Shown one piece after another: positions 1 to 6,001 of a DNA stretch of 10,676 nucleotides. Every line of letters starts with the position of its first letter. The first letter of the stretch is position 1. The stretch is from Pseudomonadota bacterium (GTDB taxonomy: Bacteria; Pseudomonadota; Alphaproteobacteria; Rhizobiales; Xanthobacteraceae): assembly GCA_023387555.1 (NCBI GenBank), contig JAEWHY010000337.1, positions 1 to 10,676 of the forward strand, in the 5' to 3' direction. Under the pieces are notes generated by a model, which did not search any database, was not told the DNA's origin, and was given only the letters and a program-made list of their open reading frames with translations. The translations under genes were made by a program, and so were the position numbers.

Positions 1-174
1 ATCATCGACCGGTCGGGCGTCGCGGTGCGGGCCGGAACCCATTGCGTGATGCCGCTGTTGAACCGCATCGGCGTCACCGCCACCTGCCGGGCGTCGTTCG
101 GGCTCTATAATACCAGGGATGAGGTCGACAGCCTTGCGACGGCCCTGATCAAGGCGCAGGATTTCTTTGCATGA
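1..174 (+). CDS. sufS: Cysteine desulfurase SufS, C-terminal end only
   Basis: This is the last 57 codons of a gene entering from the left edge. Frame 1 is open from base 1 to a TGA at 172-174. The fragment carries the group II cysteine desulfurase active-site segment VRAGTHCVMPLL, with the persulfide-carrying cysteine at visible residue 15 (bases 43-45). It is followed by the typical RASFGLYNTRDEVD segment of the small C-terminal domain. In the family this PLP enzyme takes sulfur from cysteine and passes it to SufE/SufU and then to the SufBCD scaffold in the cytoplasm. The PLP-binding part lies outside the window. The stop overlaps the next start (ATGA), which indicates an operon with the SUF genes that follow. 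SufS is preferred over IscS or NifS because of this context and the short RAG-HC-MP loop. Confidence 0.9.
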   Translation: MIDRSGVAVRAGTHCVMPLLNRIGVTATCRASFGLYNTRDEVDSLATALIKAQDFFA

Positions 175-569
175 CCGAAGAACTCAAGACTGACGAGATC
201 GCCCCGGCTCAGGACACCGCTGCCGCTGCGCCCGCTGAGGCGAGCGCGCTGCCGCAGGAGGAGATCGCGCGCCTGACCGACGACATCGTGTCGGCGCTGA
301 AGACCGTCTACGACCCGGAAATCCCGGCCGACATCTATGAACTCGGCCTGATCTACAAGGTCGACATCAAGGACGACCGCACGGTCGATGTCGACATGAC
401 GCTGACCACGCCGAATTGCCCGGCGGCGGCCGAACTGCCGCAGATGGTCGAGAATGCGGTCGCCAGCGTGCAGGGCGTCGGTCCCGTCAACGTGCAGGTG
501 ATTTGGGACCCGCCATGGGATCCGAGCCGCATGTCGGATGAAGCCCGGCTCGTCCTGAACATGTGGTGA
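171..569 (+). CDS. sufT: SUF system Fe-S assembly protein, MIP18/DUF59 family (SufT-like)
   Basis: The product is 132 aa. A low-complexity, Ala/Glu-rich N-terminal tail (about residues 1-30) precedes a single MIP18 (DUF59) domain. Family landmarks are visible: DPEIPADIYELGLIY at 48-62, the T-x-P-N-C segment with its conserved Cys at residue 83, and the C-terminal WDPPWDPSRMSDEAR at 112-126. DUF59 proteins in SUF operons are known as SufT and help mature or deliver Fe-S clusters; PaaD and the eukaryotic CIA protein MIP18 are relatives. It starts at ATG 171, overlapping the sufS stop by 4 bp, so translational coupling is likely. Its 3' end overlaps the next gene. The role here is inferred from family and position; the exact step it performs is not settled by the sequence. 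Confidence 0.88.
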   Translation: MTEELKTDEIAPAQDTAAAAPAEASALPQEEIARLTDDIVSALKTVYDPEIPADIYELGLIYKVDIKDDRTVDVDMTLTTPNCPAAAELPQMVENAVASVQGVGPVNVQVIWDPPWDPSRMSDEARLVLNMW

Positions 570-1000
570 CGGGGGTGACGGGCCCGGCGCCAAGGCTCGG
601 CCGTGTCCTCGAGACCGCGCTTTACGTGGACGATCTCGATCGCGCGGCGGCGTTCTACGAGGACGTGCTCTCGCTGCAGCCGATGAGCCAGGATTCCCGG
701 TTCCGCGCCTATGATGTCGGCGGCGCGAGCGTGCTGCTGCTGTTCAAGCGCGGCGCGACGCTCGAGACCGTGGAACTGCCGGGCGGTACGATCCCGCCGC
801 ACGACGGGCAGGGGCCGCTGCACATGGCCTTCGCCATCGGCGCCGCCGAGTTGCTCGCCTGGGAGGCCCGGCTCGGCGAGCGTGGCGTCACGATCGAGGG
901 CCGCACCACATGGCCGCGCGGCGGTCACAGCATCTATTTCCGCGACCCGGACGGGCACCTTCTCGAACTGGTGACGCCCGGTGTCTGGCCGACCTACTGA
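563..1000 (+). CDS. VOC (glyoxalase/bleomycin-resistance/extradiol dioxygenase fold) protein
   Basis: The product is up to 145 aa, a single-chain VOC protein with two beta-alpha-beta-beta-beta modules. Visible hallmarks are LYVDDLDRAAAFYEDVL near residues 20-36 (first module), GPLHMAFAI at 84-92, and the closing YFRDPDGHLLELVTP at 125-139. By alignment with the family, E17, H87 and E135 sit where metal ligands usually lie, so a metal-dependent enzyme is plausible. VOC members include glyoxalases, fosfomycin- or bleomycin-resistance proteins and dioxygenases, and the sequence alone does not say which. The longest start is GTG 563, which overlaps the sufT stop by 7 bp; GTG 566 and GTG 575 are alternatives and none has a clear Shine-Dalgarno. 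The gene sits inside the SUF operon, between sufT and sufA, so it is very probably co-transcribed with them. A direct role in Fe-S assembly would be only a guess. Confidence 0.85.
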   Translation: MVTGVTGPAPRLGRVLETALYVDDLDRAAAFYEDVLSLQPMSQDSRFRAYDVGGASVLLLFKRGATLETVELPGGTIPPHDGQGPLHMAFAIGAAELLAWEARLGERGVTIEGRTTWPRGGHSIYFRDPDGHLLELVTPGVWPTY

Positions 1001-1010
1001 AGCGGTCCCC

Positions 1011-1033
1011 GGAGCTGGAGCAAATCCAGTTCC
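1011..1033 (+). other. RNA hairpin in the VOC-sufA spacer
   Basis: The arms GGAGCTGGA and TCCAGTTCC can form a 9-bp RNA stem (one G-U pair) around a GCAAA loop, 11 nt after the VOC stop codon. There is no U-tract behind it, so it is not a standard intrinsic terminator. It may attenuate, protect a 3' end, or be a processing site that separates sufA from the upstream message. A weaker hairpin, GGGAC-ATACGA-GTCCC, follows at 1070-1085. Confidence 0.4.
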
Positions 1034-1040
1034 CGAGGAC

Positions 1041-1068
1041 TTCACAGCGACGATTTCGTTGTTAGTTT
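1041..1068 (+). promoter_or_regulatory. Possible internal promoter ahead of sufA
   Basis: TTCACA at 1041-1046 matches the sigma70 -35 box at 5 of 6 positions. With a 16-nt spacer it is followed by TAGTTT (1063-1068), a poor -10 box. The stretch 1041-1078 is clearly less GC-rich than its surroundings, and the 124-nt gap before sufA is large for this otherwise overlapping operon. Both facts favour some separate control of sufA. I could not identify a convincing Irr, RirA or IscR operator. Confidence 0.25.
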
Positions 1069-1124
1069 AGGGACATACGAGTCCCGAACCCCGGACCTTG
1101 AATCCGGTGCCAGGAGAACGAGAG

Positions 1125-1511
1125 ATGGCGACAGCGCGCCCAAGGCCCCAGGTGATGCGGCTGACCGAAGCCGCCGCCGACCGCATCAAGGAACTGATGG
1201 CGAAGTCGGAGCGTCCGATCGCGGGGCTTCGCGTCGGCGTGCGCAACGGCGGCTGCGCCGGTATGGCCTACACCATGGAATATGCCGATGCCGCGAACCC
1301 GACCGACGAGGTGGTCGAGGACAAGGGCGTGCGCATCCTGATCGACCCGAAGGCGGTCCTGTTCCTGCTCGGCACCGAGATGGACTACAAGACCGACAAG
1401 CTCTCCGCGCAGTTCGTGTTCAACAACCCGAACCAGACCTCGGCCTGCGGCTGCGGCGAATCCGTCCAGCTGACGCCGGCTCAGGGCGAGGCGTCAGGCG
1501 CCGCGCATTAG
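1125..1511 (+). CDS. sufA: A-type Fe-S carrier/scaffold (HesB/IscA/SufA family)
   Basis: The product is 128 aa. The start at ATG 1125 is chosen because AGGAG lies at 1112-1116, 8 nt upstream; the in-frame TTG at 1098 has no such site. The three cysteines that bind the cluster in A-type carriers are all present: C44 in GGCAGMAY, and C108 and C110 in the NQTSACGCGES tail. The core from about residue 11 to 116 is of normal family length, with a short non-conserved, Ala/Gly-rich C-terminal extension. A-type proteins receive an assembled Fe-S cluster from SufBCD and hand it to apo-proteins in the cytoplasm. The position at the end of a suf operon supports sufA rather than iscA or erpA, although these paralogues are hard to separate by sequence. 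Confidence 0.92.
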   Translation: MATARPRPQVMRLTEAAADRIKELMAKSERPIAGLRVGVRNGGCAGMAYTMEYADAANPTDEVVEDKGVRILIDPKAVLFLLGTEMDYKTDKLSAQFVFNNPNQTSACGCGESVQLTPAQGEASGAAH

Positions 1512-1660
1512 CGGCAGCGCATAAGCCTGGACGAACGCCGGCTGCGTTGACCGAAGAATGTCGCCGGGTCAGCCATGACGATCATCAAAAAGGACGTCTC
1601 TGGCGTGTGAATTAACCCCGGGTTCAGCATCCGGTGCGATACTGCAGTCCGCGAGGGGAG

Positions 1661-1954
1661 ATGCTCGAGCAGCGCGCACACCGGCGGCATGTGATCGCGG
1701 GCCTGACCGTGGTGGCGGGCGGCTCGGTTCAATGCGTCCTCGTGGACGTGTCCTTTTCCGGCGCGCGATTGCGGAGCAAGGGGTATCTGCCCGAGACTTT
1801 CTACCTGGTGCTGCGCCCCGGCCTGAAACGGTGGTGCAAGGTGATGTGGCGCCGCAGCGACGAGGTCGGTGTGAGGTTCGTCAGGGCGCCGGCCGAAGCC
1901 GCCGATACTGGAGCAACATCGGCCTCGGTGACTTCGCCCGGCCCATCGCGTTGA
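1661..1954 (+). CDS. Small single-domain PilZ protein (putative c-di-GMP receptor)
   Basis: The product is 97 aa from ATG 1661, which follows a purine-rich GAGGGGAG. A GTG at 1634 would add 9 residues but leaves the RxxxR motif further from the N-terminus than is usual. Both c-di-GMP-binding signatures of PilZ are present: R5-A-H-R-R9 (RxxxR) and D29-V-S31-F-S-G34 (D/NxSxxG). The rest fits a PilZ beta-barrel ending near VGVRFV, followed by a Thr/Ser/Ala-rich tail. Such single-domain proteins bind cyclic-di-GMP and change motility, polysaccharide production or other outputs through a partner, which is not visible here. The next gene starts 18 nt downstream, so the two are probably co-transcribed. 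A diguanylate cyclase gene lies about 0.4 kb away on the opposite strand. Confidence 0.82.
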   Translation: MLEQRAHRRHVIAGLTVVAGGSVQCVLVDVSFSGARLRSKGYLPETFYLVLRPGLKRWCKVMWRRSDEVGVRFVRAPAEAADTGATSASVTSPGPSR

Positions 1955-1972
1955 CGGCTGAGGGGCGCTGCC

Positions 1973-2374
1973 ATGGACTCCGATGCGATCCGCGACCTGT
2001 TTGCGCGTTTTCGTCCCGTGACGGTGCGGCGGATGTTCGGCGGCGCCGGCCTGTATGCGGACGGGGTGATGTTCGCGCTGCTGTCCTCGGGCGGCACGTT
2101 GTATCTCAAGGTCGATGCGCAGAACGAGCCCGATTTCGTGCGCGAGGGGCTGCCGTCCTTCGCTCCCGTGATGAAGTCGGGCAAGCACGCCGTGATGCCT
2201 TACCGGCAGATGCCGGACCGTCTCTATGACGATCCGGATGAGCTTGCGCTCTGGTCGGCGCGGGCGCTTGCGGCGGCACAGCGCAGGCAGATCGCCAAAG
2301 CAAAAGCCGGGCCCAAAGTTGCGAAGCAAAAAGCCGCCCGGTCGGGGCGGCTTGCGGGCAAGCGGAAACCTTGA
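1973..2374 (+). CDS. TfoX/Sxy N-terminal domain protein with basic tail
   Basis: The product is 133 aa from ATG 1973, with GAGG about 9 nt upstream. Residues 1-100 fit the TfoX N-terminal domain: an early helix, then VTVRRMFGGAGLYADGVMFALL (about 16-37) with the conserved R-MFGG-G-Y-DG pattern, LYLKVD, and the later YRQMPDRLYDDPDEL. The TfoX C-terminal domain is missing, as in many alphaproteobacterial stand-alone members. In gammaproteobacteria TfoX/Sxy promotes competence gene expression with CRP, but for the short form no function is established. The last 35 or so residues are very rich in Lys, Arg and Ala and could bind nucleic acid (inference). It probably shares a transcript with the PilZ gene. 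Its stop is only 4 bp from the stop of the convergent GGDEF gene. Confidence 0.87.
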   Translation: MDSDAIRDLFARFRPVTVRRMFGGAGLYADGVMFALLSSGGTLYLKVDAQNEPDFVREGLPSFAPVMKSGKHAVMPYRQMPDRLYDDPDELALWSARALAAAQRRQIAKAKAGPKVAKQKAARSGRLAGKRKP

Positions 2375-2378
2375 ACCG

Positions 2379-3449
2379 TCAGGCGACGGCTGCGACCGCT
2401 GCGGACTGGCTGAAGGCCTCGGGATCGGTTTCGCAGACGACGCGGTTACGGCCGGCGCGCTTTGCCGCATAGAGGCAGGCGTCGGCGCGATCGATCAGCG
2501 TCTGCGCATTGTCGGCGGGGCGCAGCGTCGCGACGCCGATGGAGATGGTGATGCGGCCGAGATGCTCGCCGGTCGAGCGCTTCATCAATTCCTTGCTCAT
2601 GACCGCGCGGCGGATGTGCTCGGCGAGCGTCACCGCCGAGCGCAGCACGGTGTTCGGCAGGATGATCGCGAATTCCTCGCCGCCGTAGCGCGCGGCGATA
2701 TCCTGGCCCTTGACGTTCTGCTTCACCGACAGCGCGACCAGCCGCAACACCTGGTCGCCGGTGAGGTGACCATAGGTATCGTTGAAGGTCTTGAAGTGGT
2801 CGATGTCGGTCATCAGGAGCGACATCGCCTCGTTGTCGGCCTTGGCTTCGGCGATGGCGTCGATCAGCGCCTGATCGAAGAACTTGCGGTTGGAAAGCGA
2901 GGTGAGGGGATCGGTCAGGCTCTCGTTGCGGACGGCCTCGAGATTTTCCTGAAGCTGGTTGATCTCCTTCTTCGATGCGACCAGCCGCTCCTCGAGTTTG
3001 GAGTTGATGCGCTCCATGTCCTTGGTGGTCTGCACCAGACTCTCGACGATGCTGCGCAGGCCCTCGCGGTCCGAGTGCGGAATATGCATCGAGACGCCGG
3101 CGAGACTTTCCGAACAGGTATTGGTGGTGCCGACCGCGGCATCGACCATCGCCATCACCTGCTCGATCTCGTCCAGCACCCGATCGCCGACCTTGTCGAT
3201 GCGTTCGCCAATGCGCAGCGGAGACAGATAGGTGCCGTGGATCTTCTCGATGTCGGCGTCCGTCATGGTGCCGCCGCGCGACAGAAGCTGGTTCACGGTC
3301 TCGTTGAGCGAGGGATAATAGCCGGTCGCGTAGCAGTACCAGAGTTCGAAGTTGCGCGGCGTTGCAGGCTGACGAAGGGCTTTGAGCTGTCCAAGTGCGA
3401 TTTCGGCGAACGCCATTGTCCGGTCGTGTTCGTCGCCGCTCATCGGCAT
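2379..3449 (-). CDS. Diguanylate cyclase (GGDEF domain) with N-terminal helical region
   Basis: The product is 356 aa using ATG 3449, which has AGGGGA 6 nt upstream; a GTG at 3470 lacks such a site. A helical N-terminal half without membrane segments (ALRQPATPRNFELWYCYATG near 24-43) is followed by a likely coiled coil around residues 130-178. The GGDEF domain then covers about 178-340. The catalytic loop reads GGEEF at 256-260, an accepted active form, and the metal/GTP site TDIDHFKTFND is intact. It should condense two GTP into cyclic-di-GMP in the cytoplasm. The usual product-inhibition site RxxD, just ahead of the loop, reads KGQD (247-250), so feedback inhibition may be weak. The N-terminal sensor type is not one I can name. 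A PilZ receptor gene lies close by. The gap of 187 bp from the helicase gene upstream leaves room for its own promoter. Confidence 0.92.
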   Translation of the reverse strand: MPMSGDEHDRTMAFAEIALGQLKALRQPATPRNFELWYCYATGYYPSLNETVNQLLSRGGTMTDADIEKIHGTYLSPLRIGERIDKVGDRVLDEIEQVMAMVDAAVGTTNTCSESLAGVSMHIPHSDREGLRSIVESLVQTTKDMERINSKLEERLVASKKEINQLQENLEAVRNESLTDPLTSLSNRKFFDQALIDAIAEAKADNEAMSLLMTDIDHFKTFNDTYGHLTGDQVLRLVALSVKQNVKGQDIAARYGGEEFAIILPNTVLRSAVTLAEHIRRAVMSKELMKRSTGEHLGRITISIGVATLRPADNAQTLIDRADACLYAAKRAGRNRVVCETDPEAFSQSAAVAAVA

Positions 3450-3636
3450 CGGTGGTCCCCTGGAAGGCACGCAATCGCCTTCGGCCGCCCCAGGCCCCAG
3501 CCGGCAGCGCCCTCTCCAATGAACGGGAACCTATGGCAAGACGGTGAACGAGGCGTAAACGCGCCCTTCGGCACGCGGAGCACCGGGCCGCGAGCGGCGG
3601 CGCTTGTCGGCGTTCAGCGAGCGGGAAACCGGAAAC

Positions 3637-5025
3637 TCAGGCCTTGATGCGGACCGGACGCAGCAGGAAGGCGGGCAGATGGGAATGATCCGCCTCGAGA
3701 TCGGCCGCGGGCTGCGGCCGGCGCCGTGCCGGGTCGAGACGCGTGACCGGCGCCGGAGACGACGGCTTAGCGGGGGCTGCGGGCTGCGCGGCGGAGGCTG
3801 GCGCGGATTTGGCGCCGCCGCGGCGGCGCGGGGCGCGCTGGCGCTCCGGACGCTCCACAGGAGCCGCATCGTCGGTGGCCTCAGCCGCTTCGGGCTTGCC
3901 CATCGGGGCCGCGAAGGCGATCTGCTGTCCGATCAGCTTTTCGATCGCGGCGACCGCTTTCGCATCGGCCGGAGTGACGATGGTGTAGGCCGTCCCGGTC
4001 TTGCCGGCGCGTCCGGTGCGGCCGATGCGGTGCACGTAATCGTCGGCGTGGAACGGGACGTCGAAATTGAATACGTGGCTGACATCCGGAATGTCGAGGC
4101 CGCGGGCCGCGACGTCGGACGCGATCAGCAGATCGGCTTCACCCTTGCGGAACTTGTCGAGCGCGGCCATGCGCGCCGGCTGGTCCATGTCGCCATGCAG
4201 CGCGACCGCGTTGAAGCCGTGCTTGACCAGCGAGCGGTGCAGCAAGGCGACTTCGCGCTTGCGGTTGCAGAAGATGATGGCGTTCTTGAAATTCTCGGTG
4301 GTGTTGCGGATCACCCGGCGCAGCGTCTCGCGCTTCTCGTGCGGCTCGCGGCCGCATTTGACGAGCTGCTGGGTGATGGTGGCGGCGGCGGTGGCGGGCT
4401 TTGCCACCTCGACCTTGACCGGGCTGGAGAGGAATTGTTCGGTGATGCGCCGGATTTCGGTCGGCATCGTCGCCGTGAAGAACAGCGTCTGGCGGGTGAA
4501 GGGGACGAGCTTGCAGATGCGTTCGATGTCGGGAATGAAGCCCATGTCGAGCATGCGGTCGGCTTCGTCGATCACCAGCAGTTCGACGCCGGTGAGGAGG
4601 AGGCGGCCGCGCTCGAAGTGGTCGAGCAGGCGGCCCGGCGTCGCGATCAGCACGTCGACGCCGCGGGTCAGCTTGGCGTCCTGGTCATCAAAAGAAACGC
4701 CCCCGATCAGGAGGGCGACATTCAGTTTCTGGCCGACACCGTATTTCTCGAAATTTTCCTGGACCTGGGCGGCCAGTTCGCGGGTCGGCTCGAGGATCAG
4801 GGTCCGGGGCATGCGCGCCCGCGCGCGCCCCGTCTCCAGCATGGTGATCATCGGCAGCGTGAAGGCTGCGGTCTTGCCAGTGCCGGTCTGGGCGATGCCG
4901 AGCACGTCGCGCCGCGCGAGCACATGCGGGATCGCTTCGGACTGGATCGGGGTGGGATTTTCGTACCCTGCGGCCTTAACGGCGGCCAAGACCTTGTCGG
5001 ACAAACCGAGTTGGGAGAAGGACAT
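3637..5025 (-). CDS. rhlE: DEAD-box ATP-dependent RNA helicase, RhlE type
   Basis: The product is 462 aa from ATG 5025, with AGAGG 5 nt upstream. All helicase motifs are present in order: the Q motif YENPTPIQ (Q28), Walker A AQTGTGKT (45-52), PTRELA (80-85), TPGR (129-132), DEAD (153-156), motif III TAT (184-186) where SAT is usual, ARGLD in motif V (307-311), and HRIGRTGR (332-339). Two RecA-like domains are followed by a basic, Ala/Pro/Arg-rich low-complexity tail (about 375-462) that probably adds RNA affinity. In the family, RhlE unwinds short RNA duplexes and takes part in ribosome assembly and RNA decay, often with a role at low temperature. The best fit is RhlE because of the TxGRAGKTG region and the tail; a RhlB- or DeaD-like role is less likely. 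It is divergent from the hydrolase gene. Confidence 0.93.
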   Translation of the reverse strand: MSFSQLGLSDKVLAAVKAAGYENPTPIQSEAIPHVLARRDVLGIAQTGTGKTAAFTLPMITMLETGRARARMPRTLILEPTRELAAQVQENFEKYGVGQKLNVALLIGGVSFDDQDAKLTRGVDVLIATPGRLLDHFERGRLLLTGVELLVIDEADRMLDMGFIPDIERICKLVPFTRQTLFFTATMPTEIRRITEQFLSSPVKVEVAKPATAAATITQQLVKCGREPHEKRETLRRVIRNTTENFKNAIIFCNRKREVALLHRSLVKHGFNAVALHGDMDQPARMAALDKFRKGEADLLIASDVAARGLDIPDVSHVFNFDVPFHADDYVHRIGRTGRAGKTGTAYTIVTPADAKAVAAIEKLIGQQIAFAAPMGKPEAAEATDDAAPVERPERQRAPRRRGGAKSAPASAAQPAAPAKPSSPAPVTRLDPARRRPQPAADLEADHSHLPAFLLRPVRIKA

Positions 5026-5133
5026 ATAACCTCTGACGCCGCCCGTTATCTGGGCTCGCGCCGGACCACAAATGGGATGACGTTTTGCGCGAGAGGGGGC
5101 GGTCGAATCTGTCGATCGGGACCGTCGCCCGCG

Positions 5134-5161
5134 AAAATAGGGGCGAGAGACCGAAAGTCAA
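5134..5161 (-). promoter_or_regulatory. Candidate sigma70-like promoter for the helicase gene
   Basis: Read on the minus strand, TTGACT (5161-5156) is followed after 16 nt by TATTTT (5139-5134). Just upstream of the -35 box on that strand, 5162-5200 is strikingly AT-rich (runs of A and T), resembling an UP element, in a region that is otherwise GC-rich. Transcription from here would give a leader of roughly 100 nt before ATG 5025, a length often seen in cold-regulated helicase messages. The AT-rich block also lies ahead of the divergent hydrolase gene and may serve both. Confidence 0.5.
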
Positions 5162-5228
5162 GCTTCCGAGGCTCGTTAAGTTAAATAAAATAAGCGTTTT
5201 TGAACCCTCACGATGACCGGACGATAAT

Positions 5229-5936
5229 ATGACCACCGATAAAAGCTTGCCGATTGTGCTGATTCCGGGGCTTGGCTGCACCGCCCGCCTCTATACGGAA
5301 CAGCTTCCCGCACTCTGGACGGCCGGTCCGGTCACGATCGCCGATCACCGCCGGGACGACAGCATGGAGGCCATTGCGGCCCGGATTCTGGACAGCGCGC
5401 CACCGCGTTTCGCCCTCGCCGGGCTCTCGATGGGCGGCTACATCGCGCTTGCGATCATGCGGATGGCGCCCGAGCGGGTGGAAAAGCTGGCCCTTCTCGA
5501 CACCGGGTCGCGTAGCGATACGCCGGAAGCGGCGGAGCGGCGCAAGGCCTCGATCGCGCTGGCAAAGGCCGGAAAACTCGACGAAATCAACGCCATGCTG
5601 TGGCCTTTTCTGGTGCACAAGGACCGGCAAGGCGACGCCGCCTTGCGGACGCTCACCGGCGACATGACGATTGCGGCCGGGGCCGAGGCCTTCGTGCGGC
5701 AGCAGACCGCGATCATGACACGGCCGGATTCGCGTCCCGGGCTGCCGGCGATCCGATGCCCGACCCTCGTGCTGGTGGGCGACGGAGATCAGCTCACACC
5801 GCCGGCGCTGTCGGAAGAAATGGCGGCACTGATCCCCGGCAGCACGCTCGTCGTGGTTCCCGACTGCGGACACCTGTCGACCCTGGAACGGCCGGAGGCG
5901 GTGACGCAGGCGCTGATGGCCTGGCTCGCCGGCTAG
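5229..5936 (+). CDS. Alpha/beta hydrolase fold protein, substrate unknown
   Basis: The product is 235 aa, an intact compact alpha/beta hydrolase with a small cap. The fold begins at once with LPIVLIPGLGC (7-17), whose GLG turn supplies the oxyanion hole. The nucleophile elbow is GLSMGG with Ser67, the acid is likely Asp187 in LVGDGDQLTPP, and the base is His215 in PDCGHLSTLERP. The triad is therefore complete, and the protein should be an esterase, lactonase or similar hydrolase. There is no signal peptide, so it is cytoplasmic. The start at ATG 5229 has only a weak GGA upstream, but no other start fits the fold. It stands alone: divergent from the helicase and convergent with the ATP-grasp gene 65 bp away. 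Nothing in the context points to a substrate. Confidence 0.87.
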   Translation: MTTDKSLPIVLIPGLGCTARLYTEQLPALWTAGPVTIADHRRDDSMEAIAARILDSAPPRFALAGLSMGGYIALAIMRMAPERVEKLALLDTGSRSDTPEAAERRKASIALAKAGKLDEINAMLWPFLVHKDRQGDAALRTLTGDMTIAAGAEAFVRQQTAIMTRPDSRPGLPAIRCPTLVLVGDGDQLTPPALSEEMAALIPGSTLVVVPDCGHLSTLERPEAVTQALMAWLAG

Positions 5937-5976
5937 GGCGGCTGACGGTCGCGCCTGCCGCGCTTTTCGCTGTGGG

Positions 5977-5996
5977 CGCCCGGCACCGGCCGGGCG
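5977..5996. terminator. Strong GC hairpin between convergent genes
   Basis: CGCCCGGC and GCCGGGCG form a perfect 8-bp stem with an ACCG loop, lying in the 65-bp gap between the stop of the hydrolase gene (5936) and the stop of the ATP-grasp gene (6002). It could end transcription from both sides. Neither strand has a U-run after the stem, so it may act as a Rho-assisted or 3'-end-stabilising structure rather than a classical intrinsic terminator. Confidence 0.5.
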
Positions 5997-6001
5997 AGGT
6001 C

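Noticed and set aside
1512..1660. Small genes, terminator or promoter in the sufA-PilZ gap
   Set aside because: I found only imperfect short repeats (for example TGACC and GGTCA 15 nt apart) and no frame with a start, a ribosome site and protein-like content.
3450..3636. Terminator or promoter between the helicase and GGDEF genes
   Set aside because: The GC-rich repeats near 3590-3600 leave a loop of only 2 nt, and no pair of promoter boxes with correct spacing is convincing, although a promoter here is likely on gap length alone.
2226..3647. Long + strand open frame (473 codons) opposite the GGDEF gene
   Set aside because: It is antisense to a clear diguanylate cyclase, overlaps the TfoX gene in another frame, has no ribosome site and no domain-like sequence.
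3604..5184. Very long open frame (526 codons) on the + strand opposite the helicase gene
   Set aside because: It is a mirror of a well-conserved helicase gene in GC-rich DNA where stop codons are rare. Its translation is Arg/Asp/Gly-rich with no recognisable domain.
5200..5230. Promoter TTGAAC (5200-5205) with TAATAT (5225-5230) for the hydrolase gene
   Set aside because: The spacer is 19 nt and the -10 box would overlap the start codon of the gene it should serve.
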